Source: Streblospio benedicti
Lineage: Eukaryota; Annelida; Polychaeta; Spionida; Spionidae
NCBI GenBank assembly: GCA_019095985.1
Contig: CM032666.1
Location: forward strand, 5,999,610 to 6,063,609
Length of the DNA: 64,000 nucleotides
Direction: 5' to 3'
Notes under the pieces: generated by a model
The model's input: the letters and a program-made list of their open reading frames with translations, nothing else
Database searches by the model: none
What the model was told of the DNA's origin: nothing
Shown here: in pieces, positions 30,509 through 41,315 of the stretch
Layout of the letters: each line of letters opens with the position of its first letter
Position numbering within the stretch: the first letter of the stretch is position 1
Position numbers and translations under genes: made by a program

Positions 30509-31136
30509 TCTAATTTCACTTAAAATTTCTTGTATGTTATAAGTCAAGAAGACGCACTTTTTTGTACCTTTTAACTATATAAACTCGACTACATCTTTCA
30601 GAAGAGTTTAATTCTTTGTCCGAAGCATCAACAAGGATACATCTGTGAGACCACGTCACAGCCTAGGGAATGGGCCTGCAGAACGCATGGACAAGAACTG
30701 CCGTCCTTCACAAATACAGATCCACACTCAGAACACTGGACATTTCTTCCTGGACAAGAATATCAAAGTGATTGGCATAGGTGACAATTTGTCCAGACAT
30801 AGCTCAATGCAGGCACTCTAGATCTACATATGAATACCCACATTTAAACTTAAATCAGGGCAAGACATGCATCTCCACATACTGACCAACCTACCTTTTT
30901 GAGGGGCAGCTACTGTACATGACACTGCGCCACTGAACATGCATATAACATTTACGTAATTGCCAGTTAAAGGGGAAAAGAATTGGTTATATTTTGGTAG
31001 GCTTTTGCGCACTAAGGCGATGTTATGCTTGTTGTTATCTACCCAAATTTTGCAAGTAGTAAGCAACGATGACCAATGAGGAAATAACCAGCATGTACTG
31101 CTATTTCAATACAACGAGCCACATGGACCCAGGCAT
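30509..31136. repeat. Right arm of the 2.2-kb inverted repeat
   Basis: Reverse-complement partner of 28947-29570. The arms differ by scattered substitutions and indels, so the duplication is not recent. The spacer is about 940 bases and holds the Harbinger-type MITE. Confidence 0.9.
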
Positions 31137-31139
31137 CAA

Positions 31140-31600
31140 AAAGTTTGTTGTGTTGAATGATATTTAGAACCACCTGCTATTGCTTTTTTACAACAAACAG
31201 CTGGAAATGCAGCAAAAAAGTACATGATGTAAGGTTGCACCGTTTTTAATAAAGAAAAAATGAACAAAAAGATGATCCGGCACTCCAACACCTGGATTCA
31301 AGGTCAAAAATATCGATTGAATATAATCAATTATCTATTTTTCACAGTAACTAACCCAACTTATCAATGAATAAAAAACATGCTGACATGATTATTAAAA
31401 TATAAATCTTTATCGGTGTACGATATTTTTTGGTTCGCCACCATGATAGATGCCCACGCGCAACCCAGAATTCATAGGCACGTAACTCAAAAAGAATTTG
31501 TACTGGATGTGACAAACTGTTTTATTTTCACGGATATTATCGAAGTGGAGGGATACTGTGACCCTGTATAGGATAGCTGTGTTAGTTTACTGTTCACAGA
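31140..31600. other. Flank of the DIRS-type element, nothing certain
   Basis: AT-rich, possibly including the 5' non-coding end of the adjacent element. No terminal repeat was matched because the far end is lost in the assembly gap. Confidence 0.35.
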
Positions 31601-34600
31601 ACTAGGATAGTGGATTATTTAGTGCGACCATCATGTCGGAAAGAAGCATGAAAAAACCATCAAAAAACCCAGCCAACATTGCTGCCAATATGGCGGCCGG
31701 CGAGGAGAGGATGAATATACCGCCCAGCCCTAAAGTTGATTCTCAAGGGAAGGTTACCCCTGTATCCGAATCAAGCACGGCAGCTCCTAGAGAGCAAATT
31801 GTTCCCAAACATGGCGAACAGGGTGCTAAAATTAGTGAGGATCCGAGTCTTAGAGACCTCACGCAACGTGACCCACGCACATTGAAAGATGGCAGGAATG
31901 CATCGCGTCACCCAGTGGCGAGGAGGACGCGCGAAACAAAGATAGAGATATCAAAAATTTACTGAGAGAAGCACTAAAAGACATGCTACCGAAGAAAGAC
32001 ATTAGAGGTGGCAAATCTTCCGTAAAAATGACAGTACATGAAATTAGTGCTAGTGACTCTGAGGCTGAAGAAGAATGTTCGAGAAAGAGATTTAACTCCG
32101 ACAATTGCTCGGAAATCTTGGGGCCTGTCAATAGTGACAATGATAACGAATTAGAAATGAAGTTCACCAGTGATGAAGAATAAGAGGAAGAGCCACCTGA
32201 GCTTGTGGAATTGGATAAAGATGAAGATGAGTGGTTCAACGAATTTGACGAGTTTCTAGAGGATGAGCAGGTCACGGGGCCATGCGTACAGGCTAAATTG
32301 GGCAACATTACAGAAAAAATGATCGAAGTCAGGTTTTCCGACGATCGCATGGACAATGTGCTAGACAAAATTACGAGACCAAAAAACATTACAAACGTGG
32401 GACCACCTAGGGTTAACGCCAGCGTCTGGCAGATGATAAAGCGAGACACTAAGAAACAGGATGTTAAATTAGTGAAAGTGTCAGAGAAAATCAATAGACT
32501 GGAAAGATGCTTATTACTCAATTCCAATTGCGCAAGAACATAGAGGTTATCTTGCTTTCAAATGGGGGGAGGGGAACTGGTTAGACTCACCTCTTACCCA
32601 AACGGGCGGCGTGTGCTCCTCGAAACTTTACTAAAAATGCTAAAGTACTATTCTTGAGCCTTCGAAAAGAGGGGTTTGTCAGCACAAATTATACAGATGA
32701 TTGCTTATTGCTGGCTCAGGATAGAAATCCTTGTAAGTTAAATGTAAGGAAAACAGTAGATATCTCCCTTAAAGCTGGATTTACCATTTACCCGGAAAAA
32801 AGTGTCCTAGAACCTACAAGAATTACCTATTTATATTCATTCTAGACTCTGTTGAAATGTCAGTCAAATTAACACCCAAAAAAGCGCATAAGCTAAAAAA
32901 GAGAAAAAAACTTAGGAAAGTTAATAAAATATCTATATGGTACCTGGCAAACGTCATAGGTCTCATGGTTTCTAGCTTTCCAGGGACTAGCTTTGGGAAA
33001 CTTTTTTTATAGAAAGTGTGATAACTTAAAAATTAAAGCCCTAAAACTGAAACATTGAAATTATGAGGCAAAAACAAGCATCACTGCCGAATGCAGACAA
33101 GATTTAAGTTGGTGGGAGAAAAATATCTTGGGGGGGAAAAAAATTGATAGTGACTAAACAATCAAACATTGTCCTAGAGACAGACGCATCTATATGTATA
33201 ATAAATAAATTTGAGAAAGAAAGGACCGGGGGGTGGGGGGGGGACTGGTCCTCAAAGGAGGCCAACCTACACATTAACATACTCAAACTAAAAGCAGCGA
33301 TTTTTGCTGTGTTCACACTTTGTAAAGAAATGAAAAATAAAGTCATAAAAAATTTCTCAGACAATACCACAGCAGTTACCTACCTGAATAACATGGGGGG
33401 AAGTAAAGAGGATCTTAATGATCTCGCTAGACACTTATGGTTATGGTGTGTAGAGAACAAAAATTTCATCATTCGTGCACATCTCCCAGGTATCAACAAT
33501 GGGGATGCGGATAAAGAAAGTAGGACAAAACATGATAATATGGAGTGGGAGTTAAACAAAAATTACCTTCAATGAACTATGGGAGAGATGGGGTACATAG
33601 ACCTTTTTGTGAACCGATTAAATCACAAATTACCCTATTATTACTCATGGAAACTGGACCCAGGTGCCAAAGCAATTGATGCTATGAAAGAGCACTGGGG
33701 AAACTTTTTCTCATATTTCATATTTTACCCCATTCAATTTGATAGGCAGAGTTCTGAGAAAAAAAAACTTGAACAAGATGGAGGAAACCAACTTGGTACC
33801 CCAAACTTCTAAACATGTGTATTAAACCGCCATTATATATTTTCAGGAGAGGAGAACCAAACCAAACTGAACAGCGAACTACCGAGAATGAGATTCCTCG
33901 CAGCCTTAGTTGCGGCAACAACTTCGAATCCTTAAAAACTAGTGAAACTGTTAAAAACATCTTAAAGGCTTCATGGAGGGTGAATACTGAAAAACAGTAC
34001 AATGCTTACATCAAAAGATGGAAAAAAATTGTGTGGACAAAAGTTTAGACTTATCATCACCCACTCTGGAAAATGTGTTAGAATTCCTAGGTGAACTTTT
34101 TAACAAAGGATTGAGCTACAGTGCTAACAATACTGCAAGGAGTGCACTTTCCACCTTTATTAGGACAGAGGGAAAACCAATTGGTACTCACCCTCTGATC
34201 ATCAGGATGTTAAAGGGCATTTTTAATCTAGGGCCCGCTATTCCAACAAACAACACTGTTTGGGATATAGACCTAGTAATGAACTAAATGTATCTGAAAA
34301 ATTTGGGACTATGTAAATTTGTTACTCTGAAAAAATTATCACAAACCTTTCAAAGAGGACAGAGTGTCCATAGCATAGATATCAGAAATCTGTACATTAA
34401 TGAAAATAAGGTGACAATTAAGTTTGGGGAATTATTAAAAAGTTCAAGGCCAGGATTCCAACAACATGATATCACAATTAAGTCTTACGCCCCGCAAAGA
34501 AGGCTATGACTGATCACAGTACTCAAAGAATATTTGAAATAGTCAAAACTGTTAAGGGGAAGTCATACAAAATTGTTGTTGGTAAGACAAAAACCATATG

Positions 34601-34736
34601 GACCTGCATCAAAAAACACCATAATAAGGTGTTTTAAAGATGTGCTCAGAGCAGCGGGCATTGATCTCAATATTTTCACACCGCATAGCTCAAGGGCAGC
34701 ATCAACCTCTACAGTGTTGCTTTGAAAAATAAAATA
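31600..34736 (+). mobile_element. DIRS-type (tyrosine-recombinase) retroelement, broken
   Basis: Parts lie in the order of the DIRS group: a gag-like hydrophilic region (about 31633-32540), a small remnant of reverse transcriptase (about 32575-32850), an RNase H-like domain (about 33144-33575, with DNTTAVTYLNNMGG and HLPGINN) and a tyrosine-recombinase region (about 33880-34730, with TPHSSRAAST near the end). The copy is a fossil with several breaks and most of the polymerase region lost. It stops at the assembly gap, so its 3' end is unknown. DIRS elements integrate by recombinase rather than by an integrase. Age appears moderate: domains are still readable. Confidence 0.85.
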
Positions 34737-34836
34737 NNNNNNNNNNNNNNNNNNNNNNNNNNNNNNNNNNNNNNNNNNNNNNNNNNNNNNNNNNNNNNNN
34801 NNNNNNNNNNNNNNNNNNNNNNNNNNNNNNNNNNNN
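34737..34836. other. Assembly gap (100 N)
   Basis: Exactly 100 undetermined bases, the conventional size for a gap of unknown length. Whatever joins the DIRS-type element to the hAT copy is missing. Confidence 1.
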
Positions 34837-35480
34837 ATTGTAATATCATTTACCATGGATAATAGTCAGGTTGAGCGTAGTATTGAAACTGCTAGGAATG
34901 AACAGCGAGTTAGAGATCAAGATCTTCAGTCGTTGCTAAGAGGAGTTAAGGCTAATGAAAGTTTGTAAGCAATTTTCCATATGATGGCAACTGTTTATTC
35001 AACTCAATTTTGAAGATAAACCCCTATGCATCATAGGGGACGCAGTAACACTAAGGAATGATCTTGTTCAGTAATTTGAAGATATAGAGGTATGTATAAT
35101 CATATGATGATACTCTTTATCAATAATCATGTTTTGTGGTATTAGCTAAAGGATTTGATTGATCACGATGTTATAGAAATACTAAATTGATACATAGTTT
35201 TCTCTTATCTTTGCAAAATTTGGCAACTATATATATGATGTCGCTCATGCAAATGCTGAGTTCATTGACACACTAAAGGAAAGAAACAGAGACACACAAG
35301 ACAGTCTTGTATTGAGTGGTGTTGCTAATCTTTATGAAAAAACAAAAGCGGTGACTACTTTCAACCTTACAAATCAATCTCTTTCTGAAATGAAGTTTGA
35401 ATCTTCTAGTCAAACACATTCAACATTGAATATAGGGCATATAAAAGATAAACATTTTGTGCCATTAAGGAAGAAAAGGA
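34837..35480 (+). other. Unidentified, partly coding-like leader of the hAT copy
   Basis: A short frame from ATG 34854 (MDNSQVERSIETARNEQRVR) and another at about 35218-35517 (rich in Ser, Thr, Lys, ending KKRNEESHQKKEK) have coding-like composition. They may be 5' exons or the N-terminal region of the transposase that follows, or separate host exons. No family is recognised. Confidence 0.3.
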
Positions 35481-37480
35481 ACGAGGAATCTCATCAGAAA
35501 AAAGAGAAAGTTTGGTGAACAATCAAAATTAGAGAAATTCTTTGCAAACAAACGGAATGTGGCTGAAAGTCATCCATCAACCAATCCCAGTAATATTGAA
35601 ATAAATGCATCACCGGTGTCATCTGAAATATTGCAGACTACCGGTACATCTGCTAACATAGAAACACCACATTCTTCTGTGACTCAGTCAAAAACGTATC
35701 CTACCACAGAACAACCTGGCCATAGTCAAGCTGATTCAACACAGCAAGGTATGTCAACTCCTGACACACACCAAGACAAATCTAAGCAATCCAATACTTC
35801 ACAAGCACTCAATACCGTCTTACAAGTATCAAGACCTAGTACACAGCCATCACAAGAGAGACTCTCTTCCAATGTGTGTGAGTCCACAGATAACCTAGTA
35901 GTTGCTCTCAAAACGTCAAAAGGTTTGACATCTACTGACAAATCGGATATTCTAAAACGAAAATGGTCAGCTCCCAGAAATATTGCATTTTCTATTGATC
36001 ATAATGGAAGGAGATATTTGAGAGATTGGGACGAGAAGTTTAAGTGGATTTCACATTCACAAAAGCTGGATGGTGTGTTTTGCACAAGATGTTTGTGTTT
36101 TGGTAAAGCTAAATTCAACAATGAGTTTGTTGTAAAGCCCTTCTGTAGTTGGAAAAATGCAACTTGCAAGAACAGGGGATTTGACATGCATGCCAATAGT
36201 GATTCCCATAAAGATGCATGCAAAGATGCTAAACACTTTCTAACTTCATTAGATGATGATTCTTCTAACCCTAAAACATTGTTGAGTCGTGCATTTCAAG
36301 AAAAGATTGAAAGAAATAGAAACACACTTCTAGGAATTTTAGATGTGATAATAGCATTAGGCAAGAGGGGTTTCCACTTAGAGGGAATTGGAATGCAGAC
36401 GAGAGACGTCATTTCAAAAACCAATCATTTATTCAAGAAATGTTTGCTGGTATTGAGCAGCGCGAAAAGAAAGATCAGAAACAGTTAGAATCAGGGTCAC
36501 GTAGATTAGCTCTTCCTACACTGAGCGATACTAGGTGGCTATCACCTGGTGATTCAATTAGCGCATTTCTTGTTAACATTGAGGAAACCTATGCCGCTTA
36601 GATTGAAATGAGAGAATGTTCAAGTACTTCAAGCTCATCAGATGCAACATCCTACATGCATGCCGTGGAACAGTTCAGCTTTATATATACAGCTGTAATA
36701 TTCCAGTACTTTCTTGCATTTCTAAGACCATTAAGTGTGGCTTTACAAGTTAAAATGTGCAGTCTTGTGGAAGTGCATGACAATGCACAGGATTTGATAG
36801 CAACTCTCCAAACTATTAGGACTGACGAGAGAAAGGAGCAAATGCTTCACAGCAGGGCTGTTGAGTTTGCTGCCAAAATTGGTGTGGAACCAACAAAACC
36901 TAGATCAGCAGGAAGGCAAAGGTACAGGGTAAATGCAGGAGGCACAGAGCAATATTTCAAAGTGAATGTGTTTATTCCCTTTGTGGATCACATTGTAACA
37001 CATCTCAAAGACAGATTCCCTGCATGTTATGTTTGCATCATATCTCATACCTAGTAAGTTGCCACAGTTGACACCACAAGTGGAAGCTACTATTGCTGAC
37101 ACCTTTGAGACTGACATGCCGAATCCAAATGACTTTGATCAGGAAATATTCAGGTGGATGACAAAGTGGAACAGATCATCTAATGAAAAACCTGATACTT
37201 TGAAAGGAGCAATTGACGTATGCACTATATGTACAATCCTGCTATTGCTCCTTACACTGCCAATAGGTTCTGTTGCATGCAAAAAGAAGATTCAGTTCCC
37301 TTAGTTGCCTGAAAACATGGTCTAGATGTTCAATGTGTGAGTCTCGTCTCATTGGTTTAGCCTTGCTTTATGTGCACAGAGAAAAAACATTTGTCAAAGA
37401 CATCAACATATGGAAAGTGCTTCAGAAATGGAATGCGACAGGAGAGAGGAGAATTGCTTTCTCACAAGTGAATTAGTTGC
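35481..37480 (+). mobile_element. hAT-superfamily transposase with TTF-type zinc finger, decayed
   Basis: The main frame (about 35481-36488) has a basic patch with KLEKFF, a long Ser/Thr/Gln-rich stretch, then a TTF-type zinc finger (VFCTRCLCFGK, PFCSWKNATCKNRGF, HANSDSHKDAC) at about residues 170-225 and LDVIIALGKRGFHL, the entry to the DUF4371/RNase H-like core. The core is then largely absent: the next readable parts, in other frames, are LPTLSDTRWLSP (about 36515), a region to 37054, and the hAT C-terminal dimerisation segment (SSLSCLKTWSR, RLIGLALLYVHRE) near 37283-37390. The order matches ZMYM/KRAB-box-like hAT transposases. Several frameshifts and stops plus the core deletion make it inactive. 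Its terminal repeats were not identified. Confidence 0.8.
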
Positions 37481-37877
37481 ATCATCAAGCTATGATATAA
37501 TAATAAGATTGGGGTTCTATAATGGTAAAATGTTCGTTGATTGTTTTGTTTGTGTTATTACTCTTGTCTTTAGGCTTGTATATATATTTGCAGAAATTTG
37601 TGAATAAAGATGTTGTTTGATAGTGTTATTGCTTTTGAATGTTGAAATACGGACCATAATAAAATGTTTAAAAATAAAAAAAATAATTTTAACACTCTTC
37701 TTTACTATTGTGAATAACAATTTGACTGCTTTACAAAAAATATCCTTTGCTACACACTTTCAAGGCCCTGGTTACAGGCCTGGTTGGAGGTTTGCCAACT
37801 CCAAAATCACACTTTGACCAGCACTTATGATTTTTCTTTAGACAGTGATGGGGGAAGGTCAAATATTTCTGCATTAT

Positions 37878-38249
37878 CAGTGCTGCCAACCCCTCAATAG
37901 CGATTTCTAAACTCAGGATGCCCAAAATTAGTATTTTTGGGGGTATTCTGTGTGGAGCGACAAACGGTCTACAAAAATACTGGGTGTAAAAAAGAAATCC
38001 ATAAGCGCAGAACTGATATGTATGTATTTCTGGTGTAATGTAACCAATATTCAGGGCATTTAGCACCAAACACAAGCACACATATCTATGTTGGGATGCA
38101 GTTCCTGTGGTTTTACTTCATAAAAAGTAATTATAATGAAAAATACACAAAATGGAGAAATCTGTATTTTGATGGTAGAATTAGTATTTGGGTATTTTGG
38201 GTCAGAAATCTGTATTGAAACTAGGCATATCTGTACTACTTGGCAGCCC
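37878..38249. mobile_element. hAT-type MITE with 8-bp target duplication
   Basis: 372 bp beginning CAGTGCTGCCAA and ending TTGGCAGCCC, short inverted ends of hAT type, flanked by the exact 8-base repeat TGCATTAT (37870-37877 and 38250-38257). Eight-base duplications are diagnostic of hAT transposition. No coding capacity. It lies only 400 bases past the hAT transposase copy, but shared ends could not be tested. Confidence 0.8.
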
Positions 38250-38259
38250 TGCATTATCT

Positions 38260-38690
38260 ATAAAGTTTGGGGAAGAAAATAGTTTTTTATGTAATACAAC
38301 TTTTCCAATACCAAATAATCTAGAGTTTGTATCACAACCTCGAAAGGCATGGACTGATACGAAATGTAGTATCTAACAAATCAAACAAATCAATGGTGTA
38401 AAAATAAGTTTATTATTTTGTTTGAAACTATAATCCAGGCAATGATGTAACGTTTTTCATTTTCTATGAAATATAATCCAGTAATGTGTACAAAGGACTA
38501 ATAGAAAATCTAAACTAAAACTATCTGAGCTCTAAAAACTATCTGTTTCCCCCAATACTAACTGAAGATCTAGAATGACAAACCCAGCTATTTATATATG
38601 ATGTAAGAATGATAGCAGAATTATCTCAAAGAATGACACACTACAGAAACCCCTAATGCTTTCTAGAGTATTCAAACACATTTTAGAAAA
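38260..38690. other. Intergenic stretch, nothing recognised
   Basis: AT-rich; no supported coding sequence or element ends. Confidence 0.4.
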
Positions 38691-40920
38691 ATTCAAGGTT
38701 AAACAACATGAGAAGCTCCTGGAAACATCCATACATTCAAACAATAATTACCAAATTAAGATCCAAAGTATAAATACTACATACATGTATAATACTATTC
38801 ACAATAATACCACAATACTTATTGATTTAGATTATTGAATCAATAATTGGTACATTTTGTCAATATCTTGTTCTTGAGGGAGTGGTCACAAAATACAGAG
38901 GAGGGGGGCATGAAGAAAAATTGGTGGGGGGTGTGTGAAAAAAATCATGGTGGTCTAGGGGGGGGGCGCAAGAAAAATAACATATAGGCTATGGGGGGCC
39001 CAATTTTTTTAATACTAACATTCTAAAAATTTACGCGCTTTTGTCGTGAATTGGGAGAAAGAATATCATGAATTACACTAGTATAGCTGATAGCAGTTTA
39101 CTAGCATTTATCATTTAACTTTAAACAGAAATAAAAACATTATTAATTCTGCAAGATTTTATTATTTATACAATCAGTTACGTATTAAGCATGACATGGC
39201 TTAGTTTTTCAATTCTATCGCAGTATCAGCAATGCAATGTTTCTCAGCCGCCTTCTTTGCAGCCTTCTCCTGTCTTCCCTTCTTTTGTCTCTTGCACTCC
39301 TGCCTCAGCTTGATCCTTTTATTCTCTGCAACTCTAAAATCCATTGCATTGAACTTTTGTTAGATTATACCAAATACATATTTCACATTATTAGCATGCT
39401 GATCAGCAGAGAATTACGCTAGAACTAGCTTATACCCTTGTGGTCAAAGAGGCATACTGAGAATCACATTGAATCACTCCAGTTACATAATCCTAAAGGT
39501 AGATCCCAACTAGATCATTGGTGAAATCCATTGACTTGGCATGTAAAATGAAAATCTAAGAGAGGAAATGTTAGTGTCCATGTAAATGAGAACACAATGT
39601 CCTCCATGGGCATAGAAAAAAAGACATATTTGGTGAGTGTATAAATATGTTTTTTATAGCATTTTATTTTCAAGCACCCTTGTCCTGACGACTCTTACCC
39701 ACGTCCTGACAGCACCACCACCCATTCTGAATGCACCCTGACAGCATCCCCATACACGCAACATCCCAAAGCGTCATTCATTGAAAGGCAGTTTTTTTTA
39801 CTATGTAAACATGGCAGGGTGACCATCCTCTATAATAGCCAGTGAAAATCAAAGGCATTGTGATTTTCCCCTAACATTGGCTATAAGTATTCTTATTTAG
39901 AGAGTACATACTACCAACACATAATGTTAGCACACTAACTACACAGCAAACATAAGCATCAAGTATGATTCATTGGAGGAGGTTTTCGAACAATATAACA
40001 ATAGTCCATGATGAAAAGAAAGTCAAGACACCAACCATCCAAAAATAAAGGCCACTCCACAATGTCCCCAATGTGACACCACCCACCCACTTCCTGATGG
40101 TACCTGCCAGCATGCCCCCATCCCGAGACCACTAATTAACAACAAATACATATTACATAGTTCGGGTGTTCACCACTCGTCTACACAATCTACTCCCACC
40201 CATCGTCCTGATAGCCTCCAGCCTTGTCCTAAAAAAGCTCAGCCACAAATCTGACACTGATCGCCAAGTCCTGGTAGCATGCTTCCCACCCTGACAGCAC
40301 ACATGACTTGATATGATAGCAGGGATATATTGAGTAAAGTGTATGAAATGAGTACAGCAATTTTTTTTCTCCAGCATCCACCCTTGTGCAAATTGTGGGC
40401 ATGGGTGATACTTTGTAACATTGGCTCTGACCAATTTTGTTAGTCAGTACATACAAATAAAGAGTAAATAATATTGGCACACTTCATTGTACTGACAACT
40501 TAGCACCTTCCAAGTATCTAGTATGATATGGAGAAAGAGTGTTTTGGAACAACCTTTAAGATTGAAGGTAAATTGAGATAGGGAAGTTCTTATACCACAA
40601 TATAAAATCTTTTGCAATGAGCAAGAAATCAAGCAACAGATCATGCTACGGATTATGTGTTCTGAGCTCGGATGCAGTATACTTGGCGCAGACGGAGAAC
40701 TACCTGGATTAACTCCGACTTGAAGCGTGTATAAGTATATCTCAAGTAAGTCTGGCAAATATGAAAAAGCTATGGGATAGAAAAAAGTGTCTATTAATGG
40801 GGACTAAACCCCCAGGAAAAATTTAACCTCATGGGAAAATTTTAAGATGAGGACTGGCCAAGTATTTTAATATGGGGGTGGGCTCTTAGGGGGTTTGCAA
40901 TGGTCTTTTTTGAAAAATTT
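38691..40920. repeat. Copy A of a 2-kb direct duplication
   Basis: Begins ATTCAAGGTTAAACAACATG and matches copy B (41316-43570) along its whole length at high identity. Differences are mostly homopolymer or other short indels. Its last 140 bases (about 40783-40920) correspond to 43405-43570 but are badly corrupted. C-rich phrases of the type CCTGACAGCA recur within it. It carries a lysine-rich coding exon on the minus strand (39201-39353). Confidence 0.95.
39201..39353 (-). CDS. Lysine/arginine-rich C-terminal coding exon (copy A)
   Basis: A minus-strand frame from an AG at 39355-39354 to TAA at 39203-39201, 50 codons, with FRVAENKRIKLRQE, KKGRQEKAAKKAAEKH and a C-terminal IELKN. The strongly basic, Ala/Lys-rich helix-like composition and its conservation in copy B argue for coding. 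It looks like the tail exon of a nuclear or nucleolar protein, but I do not recognise the family; upstream exons on the minus strand would lie at higher coordinates. Confidence 0.4.
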   Translation of the reverse strand, partial: FNAMDFRVAENKRIKLRQECKRQKKGRQEKAAKKAAEKHCIADTAIELKN

Positions 40921-41315
40921 CGACCCTTTTTTAAGATAAAATTTTTGGGGTGTTTTTAAAATTAAAAAAAAGTTTAATATTTTTAATGACGGCTGTAATA
41001 TGAAATAAAAAATCAAAAAAAAAAATTATTTTTTAAAAAAAAAAATATTTTTAAAAAATTTAAATTAGAAACTGAATATGCAATTAAAAAATTTTTTAAA
41101 AAAAAAATCATTTTTTAAAAAAAAAACAATGAAAAATCCCCAATTTAAAAAATCAAACAAAATCAAAAAATCAAGAAACAAAAATCAGGAGATTGAAAAT
41201 GAATAAAATTAAAAATTAACAAAACAAAACAAAAATCAGAGCAGGGGGGAAAAGAAAAACGAAACAAAAATTTTTTTGGTCAAAAACAAAAAATAGTGCA
41301 ATTTTTTTAAAAAAA
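40921..41315. other. A/T homopolymer junction, probably low-quality assembly
   Basis: Nearly 400 bases dominated by runs of A and T (AAAAAA, TTTTTT) with AAATCAAAAA-like phrases, unlike anything else in the window. It lies exactly between the two duplicate copies. The composition suggests uncorrected consensus at the end of a contig rather than natural sequence. Confidence 0.6.

Noticed and set aside
31859-32527. Longest minus-strand open frame in this part (222 codons, Ser-rich)
   Set aside because: It is antisense to the gag-like part of the DIRS-type element and reads a Ser/Leu-rich mirror of an acidic sequence; no family or splice support.
35726-36223. Minus-strand frames of about 70 codons
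   Set aside because: Antisense shadows of the hAT transposase frame.
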